A stretch of DNA of 10,278 nt from an uncultured Prevotellaceae bacterium (GTDB taxonomy: Bacteria; Bacteroidota; Bacteroidia; Bacteroidales; Bacteroidaceae), in assembly GCA_937902455.1 (NCBI GenBank), contig CALELI010000147.1, forward strand, positions 1 through 10,278, read 5' to 3'. A program made the translations under genes and the position numbers. Positions 5,594 through 10,278 of this stretch are shown piece after piece. The notes under the pieces were generated by a model, which saw only the letters and a list, made by a program, of their open reading frames with translations, had not been told where the DNA came from and did not search any database. The first letter of the stretch is position 1, and each line of letters starts with the position of its first letter.

Positions 5594-8500
5594 ATGGTTA
5601 AAGGTTATAGGTTAAAGGTTAAAGGAGGGCTAACGGCTAATGGCCAATGGCTAATGGCTGTACTGATGTTTTTCACTATTCACTATTCACTATTCACTCT
5701 GAGCTCTGCTCAGTGCATTCTCTATCCCCAGCATTTTGACATGAGCGAAGTGGAACTGCTTGATGGCCCTATGCGCACGGCAATGGTTACCAATGCAGAA
5801 TTGCTTCTGAAATACGATGCCGACAGGTTGATGTGTCCTTTCATAAGAGAAGCTGGTCTGAGTTCTGAAAAAAGCTCGAAATATTACGGCTGGACTACTA
5901 AACACCCATCTTTCGGCAACTGGGGACAGGCGGACTGGAGTCTGGAAGGTCATGTAGGAGGACATTACGTTTCTGCCCTTGCACTCTCCTATGCTGCCAC
6001 TAAGGCCGACACCAGCCTGAAAGACCTGAACGGAAGACTGATGGAAAGACTGACCTACTGCCTCGGAATCATGAAGGACTGTCAGGATGCCTACAAAGGC
6101 AATAAGGAAGGCATGGAAGGCTTCATTGGAGGCCAGCCTATCACCCACATCTGGAAGGGACTGTATAGGAACGACCCAAGCGGATTCTATCAGTATGGTG
6201 GATGGGTACCGTTCTATTGCCAGCACAAGGTCCTTGCAGGACTCAGGGACGCATATATCTATGCAGGCAGCGAAATGGCTAAGGAACTGTTCAGGGGACT
6301 GGCCGACTGGAGTGTAAACGTGGTGAAGAACCTGTCAGCCGAGACCATGCAGAATGTTCTCAACAGCGAACACGGAGGAATGAACGAGACCATCGCTGAT
6401 GCCTACAAGATATTCGGTGACGCAAAATATCTCACCGCAGCAAAGAAATACAGCCATCAGTCAATGGTAAGCGGAATGCAGACCCTCAATACTACATTTC
6501 TGAATAACAGACACGCCAATACTCAGGTTCCGAAATACATAGGTTTCGAGCGAATCTATCAGGTGGGCGGAATGAGAGCTTCCGACAACACATACAAGAA
6601 GGCAGCAAGGAACTTCTGGACAGACGTAGCCGAGAACCGTACGGTGTGCATAGGAGGCAACAGTGTCGAGGAGCATTTTCTCAACCAGAGCAACTATGTC
6701 AACTATGTCAACAAGCTTGACGGACCTGAGACGTGTAACTCCAACAACATGATGAAACTCTCCGAAGACCTCTTCGACGACACTCACGACTCCAGATATG
6801 CTGATTTCTACGAGAACACCATGTACAACCACATACTCTCTACTCAGGACCCAGAGACAGGAGGTTATGTATATTTCACAACCCTTCGTCCACAAGGCTA
6901 CAAGATTTATTCAAAGGTGAACCAGGGAATGTGGTGCTGTGTGGGAACTGGTATGGAGAACCATGCGAAGTACAGCCACTTCATCTATACTCACGACAAC
7001 GACACCCTGTTCGTGAACCTCTTCACAGCCAGTGAACTGAAGAACGAGCGATTCGGGATCAGGCAAGAGACTAAATTCCCATACGAGCAGAAGTCAACCA
7101 TCACCATCACAAAAGCCGGCAATTATACCATAGCAGTCAGAAATCCTTCATGGACAGGAAAGAGCGGCTACACCAAGTATTCACAGGAATGGAAAACTGG
7201 CGACAAGATTGAGATTAATCTGCCTATGACACTGCGATACGAACAATGTCCAGGACTCGACGAATACATTGCCTTCAAATACGGTCCGATTCTCCTTGCT
7301 GCTACGACAGGCGCAACCGACCTGCAGAACGAATATGCCGGTGAAGGCCGTATGGACCATGCTCCAGGTAGCCGTGCCAGCAGCAAGAGCCTGCTCTCTT
7401 CTCCGTTGCTCATCTGCGAGAGAGACACCGTCATGAACCTGTTTGATTCCGTAACAGCCGACAGCCGTCTGCAATTCACAGTCCATGCACCCGCTTACAT
7501 CCCCGAAGGCTCTATGTTCAGGAGGAAGTCAACCCTTACCCTTCAGCCGTTCTTCTCCACCCACCACGACAGATATGTCATCTACTGGTATCAGCAGAAC
7601 GAGGAAACCTTCCTCACCAGCGACATAGGCAGGAAGGAACGTGAGAGAGAGGAACTCGACAACAGGACCATTGACTTCGTAGGCACTGGCGAACAGCAGA
7701 GCGAAGCCGGACACAAGGCAAAGTACAGCAGTGGTTCCACAAAGGGCAGTTACAACGGTGAATTCTACCGCGATGCCCAGACGAACGGATACATACAGTA
7801 CACACTCTCCAATCCCGACCAGATATCCGAGAACCTGTCAATCATGTGTCGGTTCACTACTGCCGACAGAGGCCGCGCTGCAACAATCTATGTCGATGGC
7901 ACAAGACTGACGACAGTCACCATTCCTTCATCAATCTCATCTGCCGACGACAACGGCTTCTTCAATGCCGACTATCCTCTGCCTGAATCCCTCGTCAGGG
8001 ATAAGGACGGCAACGTGAAGAAAGAGTTCGTATTCAGGATAACAGCCAATCAAGGCACCATCTGCCCGGGACTTTATTATCTGCGCCTGCTGAAAGACTA
8101 CAAGAACGAGGCACTGATAACCGACTACCAGTTCAAGGCCGTGGAATGGGCAAAGACAGGTGATGCAGGAAGAGTTGCACAAACCAACGTCTCCTACGAC
8201 TCGAAAGCCAATACCATTACAGTGAAAGCAGGGACGGGAGCCAACAACGTATGCCTCAACATGACCGACAATAAATACAGAATAGGTTCCGACCTCCGAT
8301 ATTTCGTGGTTCAGGGCACAAACCTCAGGACGACCAACGGCAGTTCGTACCTCTGGTGGTTCAACGGAACTAATCATGGATCGAGTGTCGCACCAGTCAA
8401 GACATCTAAGTCAGGTGATCTCGTGACCATCATCTGGGACCTTACAACCTCTGGACTCAACGACAACTGCGTCTACCCTCAATACAATTTCTCACAGGGC

Positions 8501-8725
8501 AATACCATCTTCGGACTCACATCCACCACGGGCACATCCGTGATAAGCCACATCGGTTTCTATGCCGACATTGAAGGGCCTACCGCCATAAACCTCCCTC
8601 ATCTCTCCACCCCAGCTACTGAGCCAGTCGAAGTACAACCATCTGCATACAACCTGCAAGGACAGAAAGTGGGAGACGAATACACTGGAATTGTCATCCA
8701 AAACGGCAGGAAGGTGCTGAAATGA
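5594..8725 (+). CDS. Secreted multidomain beta-L-arabinofuranosidase, DUF1680 (GH127/GH146 type)
   Basis: 1043-residue exported enzyme predicted to remove beta-L-arabinofuranose. The signal peptide is entirely repeat-encoded: basic MVKGYRLKVK, core to about 35, cleavage probably after A39 (LSSA|Q). The DUF1680 (alpha/alpha)6 barrel runs about 44-475, followed by its beta-sandwich parts. Signature residues of the Zn-thiolate catalytic site are present: E379 and C381 (GPETCNSNNM) and C448-C449 (GMWCCVGTGMENH). By homology to HypBA1 one of the paired cysteines is the nucleophile. E360 in GGNSVEEHF is the likely acid/base, and this motif looks closer to GH146. Beyond the usual architecture there is a DUF4986-like part (about 565-668), a DUF6805-like beta domain (about 690-833) and an unrecognised beta-rich domain (about 842-995). 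The Prevotella-style tail (1018-1043) may be a surface-sorting signal. C41 is not a lipobox cysteine because Q precedes it. It is followed closely by the GH43/CBM6 gene, which has its own promoter. Fold certain, linkage specificity inferred. Confidence 0.91.
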   Translation: MVKGYRLKVKGGLTANGQWLMAVLMFFTIHYSLFTLSSAQCILYPQHFDMSEVELLDGPMRTAMVTNAELLLKYDADRLMCPFIREAGLSSEKSSKYYGWTTKHPSFGNWGQADWSLEGHVGGHYVSALALSYAATKADTSLKDLNGRLMERLTYCLGIMKDCQDAYKGNKEGMEGFIGGQPITHIWKGLYRNDPSGFYQYGGWVPFYCQHKVLAGLRDAYIYAGSEMAKELFRGLADWSVNVVKNLSAETMQNVLNSEHGGMNETIADAYKIFGDAKYLTAAKKYSHQSMVSGMQTLNTTFLNNRHANTQVPKYIGFERIYQVGGMRASDNTYKKAARNFWTDVAENRTVCIGGNSVEEHFLNQSNYVNYVNKLDGPETCNSNNMMKLSEDLFDDTHDSRYADFYENTMYNHILSTQDPETGGYVYFTTLRPQGYKIYSKVNQGMWCCVGTGMENHAKYSHFIYTHDNDTLFVNLFTASELKNERFGIRQETKFPYEQKSTITITKAGNYTIAVRNPSWTGKSGYTKYSQEWKTGDKIEINLPMTLRYEQCPGLDEYIAFKYGPILLAATTGATDLQNEYAGEGRMDHAPGSRASSKSLLSSPLLICERDTVMNLFDSVTADSRLQFTVHAPAYIPEGSMFRRKSTLTLQPFFSTHHDRYVIYWYQQNEETFLTSDIGRKEREREELDNRTIDFVGTGEQQSEAGHKAKYSSGSTKGSYNGEFYRDAQTNGYIQYTLSNPDQISENLSIMCRFTTADRGRAATIYVDGTRLTTVTIPSSISSADDNGFFNADYPLPESLVRDKDGNVKKEFVFRITANQGTICPGLYYLRLLKDYKNEALITDYQFKAVEWAKTGDAGRVAQTNVSYDSKANTITVKAGTGANNVCLNMTDNKYRIGSDLRYFVVQGTNLRTTNGSSYLWWFNGTNHGSSVAPVKTSKSGDLVTIIWDLTTSGLNDNCVYPQYNFSQGNTIFGLTSTTGTSVISHIGFYADIEGPTAINLPHLSTPATEPVEVQPSAYNLQGQKVGDEYTGIVIQNGRKVLK
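5596..5623 (+). repeat. GGTTAWA heptamer array encoding the DUF1680 n-region
   Basis: Four exact-phase units: GGTTAAA, GGTTATA, GGTTAAA, GGTTAAA, beginning within the ATG codon. It encodes VKGYRLKVK, the basic start of the signal peptide. Thirty bases from 5592 are identical to 8807 onward. Confidence 0.88.
5628..5698 (+). repeat. GGCTAAY array running in phase into TTCACTA array
   Basis: Ten contiguous heptamers and one extra T: GGCTAAC, GGCTAAT, GGCCAAT, GGCTAAT, GGCTGTA, CTGATGT, TTTTCAC, then TATTCAC three times. The 7-base phase is unbroken where one unit sequence changes to another. All of it is translated, as the middle and hydrophobic core of the DUF1680 signal peptide. Confidence 0.87.
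5699..5713 (+). repeat. Array-capping hairpin encoding the DUF1680 cleavage region
   Basis: CTGAGC-TCT-GCTCAG, a perfect 6-bp stem with a 3-base loop directly after the TTCACTA array. Its five codons are exactly L-S-S-A-Q, the signal-peptidase region. Its small size and position inside a coding region argue against a terminator. Confidence 0.8.
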
Positions 8726-8780
8726 GATGAAAACTACAACATTTGTATCGCACATAACAATCAATTTTAAATATTATATC

Positions 8781-8788
8781 TAATTTTG
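8781..8788 (+). promoter_or_regulatory. -7 element of the GH43/CBM6 gene promoter
   Basis: TAATTTTG matches TAnnTTTG and lies 20 bases before ATG 8809, in the AT-rich gap after the DUF1680 gene. No TTTG box stands at the expected -33 spacing (the nearest, 8742-8745, is 35 bases away). Probably a weak or activator-dependent promoter inside a two-gene unit. Confidence 0.5.
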
Positions 8789-8808
8789 CAAATCTAAATG
8801 TTAACATT

Positions 8809-10209
8809 ATGGTTAAAGGTTATAGGTTAAAGGTTATAGGTTATAGCACGCTTCGCTATAGGTTAAAGGTTCTATTCGTACTATTCACTTTTCACTTTTC
8901 ACTATTCACTCCGACGCAGTCGGTAGCTCAGAATCCTATCATACAGACTAAATACACTGCCGATCCTGCTCCGTATGTTCATGGTGACACAGTATATCTC
9001 TATACCACTCACGATGAAGATGACGCCCAGGGGTTCCACATGCTCGACTGGTTGTGCTACACATCTACCGACATGGTCAACTGGACCGACCACGGTGCAG
9101 TGGCATCCGTGAAAGACTTCAGCAAATGGTACAACACCCCAAATGGTGCCTGGGCCGAACAGGTAATTGAGAGAAACGGCAAGTGGTACATGTACTGTCC
9201 TCTTCACGGACACGGAATCGGTGTGCTTGTCTCCGACGGACCTTTCGGACCATTCAACGACCCACTCGGTCACGCACTCGTATGGCAACGCGAACACTGG
9301 GACGACATCGACCCTACTGTCTGGATTGACGATGACGGTCAGGCATATATGTACTGGGGCAACCCTAACCTCTATTGCGCAAAGCTCAACGAGGACATGA
9401 TTTCCATTGACCCGTCTTTCGGAAAGAACGGTATCATGAAGATGGATCCAAAGCCCGACGACTATCAGGAAGGACCTTGGTTCTGGAAGCATGGAAAGTA
9501 TTATTACCTTGCATTTGCTTCTACATGCTGCCCTGAGGGTATCGGAGTATCAATGAGCAAGAGTCCTCTCGGACCCTGGAAAGAGTCTACTCCAATCATG
9601 AACCACACTCCGAAGACTCGTGGAAACCATCCTGGAATCATTGAATACAAAGGGCACAACTATGTCTTCGGTCTCAACTACGACCTCTTCCGTCGCGTGA
9701 GTGACCTTCATGCAGAACGCCGTTCCGTTGCAGTGGCTGAGTTTCAGTACAACAAGGACGGAAGTATTTCCGAGATACCTTACTTTGACGAACACCACAT
9801 TGCACCACTCCAGACCCTCGACCCATTCCGCAGGAACGAAGCAGAGACTATCGCATGGAGTGACGGCCTGAAGACAAAGAAAGACAACAAGGTTGGCATC
9901 TATGTCACAGAAATCCACGATGGCGACTTCATCAAGGTGGCAAACGTAGATTTCGGTAAGGGAGCAAAGCATTTCAAGGCAAGTGTGGCATCAATGTACA
10001 GGAACGGAAGCATCGAACTGCGTATCGACGACATAAGCGGAAGGGTCATCGGTCAGTGTCAGGTGAACTGCACAGGTGGCGACCTCAAGTGGGCAATGCG
10101 CGAATGCGATGTCACCCCTACAACCTCTGGAGTCCACGACCTCTACTTCATCTTCCATTCCACGGGCAAGTACCCTATGTTCGACTTCGACTGGTGGCAG
10201 TTCGAGTAG
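8809..10209 (+). CDS. Secreted GH43 arabinofuranosidase/xylosidase with CBM6
   Basis: 466-residue exported enzyme resembling arabinoxylan arabinofuranohydrolases and related xylosidases. The signal peptide (MVKGYRLKVI..., core LFVLFTFHFSLFT) probably ends at A40 (QSVA|QN). The GH43 propeller spans about 42-335 with base D52 (YTADPAPY), modulator D168 (DDIDPTVWIDDDG) and acid E221 (YQEGPWFW). A CBM6 beta-sandwich follows at about 341-466: EAE at its start, a central DGDFIKVANVDFG, and the closing GVHDLYFIF and DFDWWQFE are typical of the family. CBM6 members often bind xylan or beta-glucan chain ends, which supports a xylan-type substrate. The leader is encoded by GGTTAWA and TTCACTW heptamer arrays plus two hairpins, closely like the preceding gene, with which it shares 30 identical bases across the start codon. 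A TAATTTTG box 20 bases upstream suggests its own promoter, although it may also be read from the DUF1680 gene. Subfamily not assigned. Confidence 0.92.
   Translation: MVKGYRLKVIGYSTLRYRLKVLFVLFTFHFSLFTPTQSVAQNPIIQTKYTADPAPYVHGDTVYLYTTHDEDDAQGFHMLDWLCYTSTDMVNWTDHGAVASVKDFSKWYNTPNGAWAEQVIERNGKWYMYCPLHGHGIGVLVSDGPFGPFNDPLGHALVWQREHWDDIDPTVWIDDDGQAYMYWGNPNLYCAKLNEDMISIDPSFGKNGIMKMDPKPDDYQEGPWFWKHGKYYYLAFASTCCPEGIGVSMSKSPLGPWKESTPIMNHTPKTRGNHPGIIEYKGHNYVFGLNYDLFRRVSDLHAERRSVAVAEFQYNKDGSISEIPYFDEHHIAPLQTLDPFRRNEAETIAWSDGLKTKKDNKVGIYVTEIHDGDFIKVANVDFGKGAKHFKASVASMYRNGSIELRIDDISGRVIGQCQVNCTGGDLKWAMRECDVTPTTSGVHDLYFIFHSTGKYPMFDFDWWQFE
8811..8874 (+). repeat. GGTTAWA heptamer array split by a hairpin, encoding the GH43/CBM6 n-region
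   Basis: Five units (8811-8845), a perfect inverted repeat TATAGC/GCTATA (8842-8847 and 8855-8860) around ACGCTTC, then GGTTAAA and GGTTCTA (8861-8874). ACGCTTCGC also occurs beside the array at 5316-5324. Translated as VKGYRLKVIGYSTLRYRLKVL. Confidence 0.86.
8875..8923 (+). repeat. TTCACTW heptamer array and capping hairpin in the GH43/CBM6 signal peptide
   Basis: TTCGTAC, then TATTCAC, TTTTCAC, TTTTCAC, TATTCAC (8882-8909), in phase with the GGTTAWA units from 8861, then T and the hairpin CCGAC-GCA-GTCGG (8911-8923). The array encodes LFTFHFSLFT and the hairpin P-T-Q-S, just before VAQ. Confidence 0.87.
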
Positions 10210-10211
10210 CA

Positions 10212-10250
10212 GAATTTAGTTATCAGTTATCAGGACTCCGAGCTTGCTCG
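10212..10250 (+). repeat. GTTATCA heptamers and hairpin downstream of the GH43/CBM6 gene
   Basis: GAATTTA, GTTATCA, GTTATCA (10212-10232), then GGACTC and the hairpin CGAGC-TT-GCTCG (10239-10250). It begins two bases after the stop codon. It has the same array-ACTC-hairpin layout as the translated copies. A T-run does not follow, so terminator function is doubtful. The remaining 28 bases to the window end show GTGAAG- and TGAATTA-like pieces but no gene. Confidence 0.7.
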
Positions 10251-10278
10251 CCTGAACTTGTGAAGAAACAATGAATTA

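Noticed and set aside
5654..5656. Alternative start ATG 5654 for the DUF1680 enzyme (MAVLMFFTIHYS...)
   Set aside because: It lacks any basic n-region and sits far from the nearest promoter box. The start at 5594 gives K/R-rich residues, and the same repeat-encoded start occurs at 8809. Not fully excluded.
5699..5719. Lipoprotein signal ending at Cys41 of the DUF1680 enzyme
   Set aside because: The residue before the cysteine is Gln, which does not fit a lipobox (G/A/S needed). The S-S-A|Q signal peptidase I site fits better.
5690..9972. Opposite-strand open frames over the DUF1680 and GH43/CBM6 genes (e.g. 6461-6895, 7937-8377, 8902-9492, 9550-9972)
   Set aside because: They lie wholly within genes with intact catalytic motifs, and their products resemble no family.
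10239..10250. Terminator of the GH43/CBM6 gene
   Set aside because: The stem is only 5 bp with a 2-base loop and no T-run follows. It matches the array-capping hairpins that occur inside coding regions.

Overview
The window looks like a chromosomal segment of a Bacteroidales bacterium, most likely Prevotellaceae (Prevotella/Segatella type). Reasons: candidate promoters carry the Bacteroidetes -7 element TAnnTTTG, starts lack Shine-Dalgarno sites, the ClC channel-fmt order is one I associate with this group, and the DUF1680 enzyme ends in a Prevotella-style C-terminal tail (YNLQGQKV...NGRKVLK). No mobile element, RNA gene or CRISPR array is visible.

Layout. (1) 49-2912, + strand: a two-gene housekeeping operon, a ClC chloride channel with two CBS domains and fmt (methionyl-tRNA formyltransferase), overlapping by one base (TAATG). 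(2) 2982-3575, - strand: a stand-alone ECF sigma factor, convergent with fmt. (3) 3772-5427, - strand: a secreted GH43 glycosidase, separated from the sigma gene by a strong hairpin terminator. (4) 5594-8725 and 8809-10209, + strand: a secreted DUF1680 (GH127/GH146-type) beta-L-arabinofuranosidase and a secreted GH43 + CBM6 arabinofuranosidase/xylosidase. Part 4 is divergent from part 3. The three secreted enzymes form a small locus for removing arabinose or xylose side chains from plant polysaccharide (arabinoxylan, arabinan or arabinosylated glycoprotein). No SusC/SusD, transporter or sensor gene is in view.

The most unusual feature is a family of 7-bp tandem arrays at almost every gene boundary. 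Units differ between arrays (TTTAGAG, GAATTAY, GGCTAAY, GGTTAWA, TTCACTW, GTTATCA), but the period is always 7 and arrays often have four units. Several end in a short hairpin that follows ACT/ACTC; stem sequences differ between copies but pairing is kept. At 3' ends the arrays supply the stop codons of fmt, the sigma gene and the first GH43 gene. At 5' ends they are translated. In all three secreted enzymes a four-unit TTCACTW-type array encodes the hydrophobic core of the signal peptide in the same register (consensus [LF]FT[FI][NH][CYF]SLFT), and the hairpin encodes part or all of the cleavage region just before A-Q. In two of the three, GGTTAWA arrays also encode the start and the basic n-region (MVKGYRLK). 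The export signals therefore appear to have been assembled from intergenic repeat DNA, or spread as a repeat cassette.
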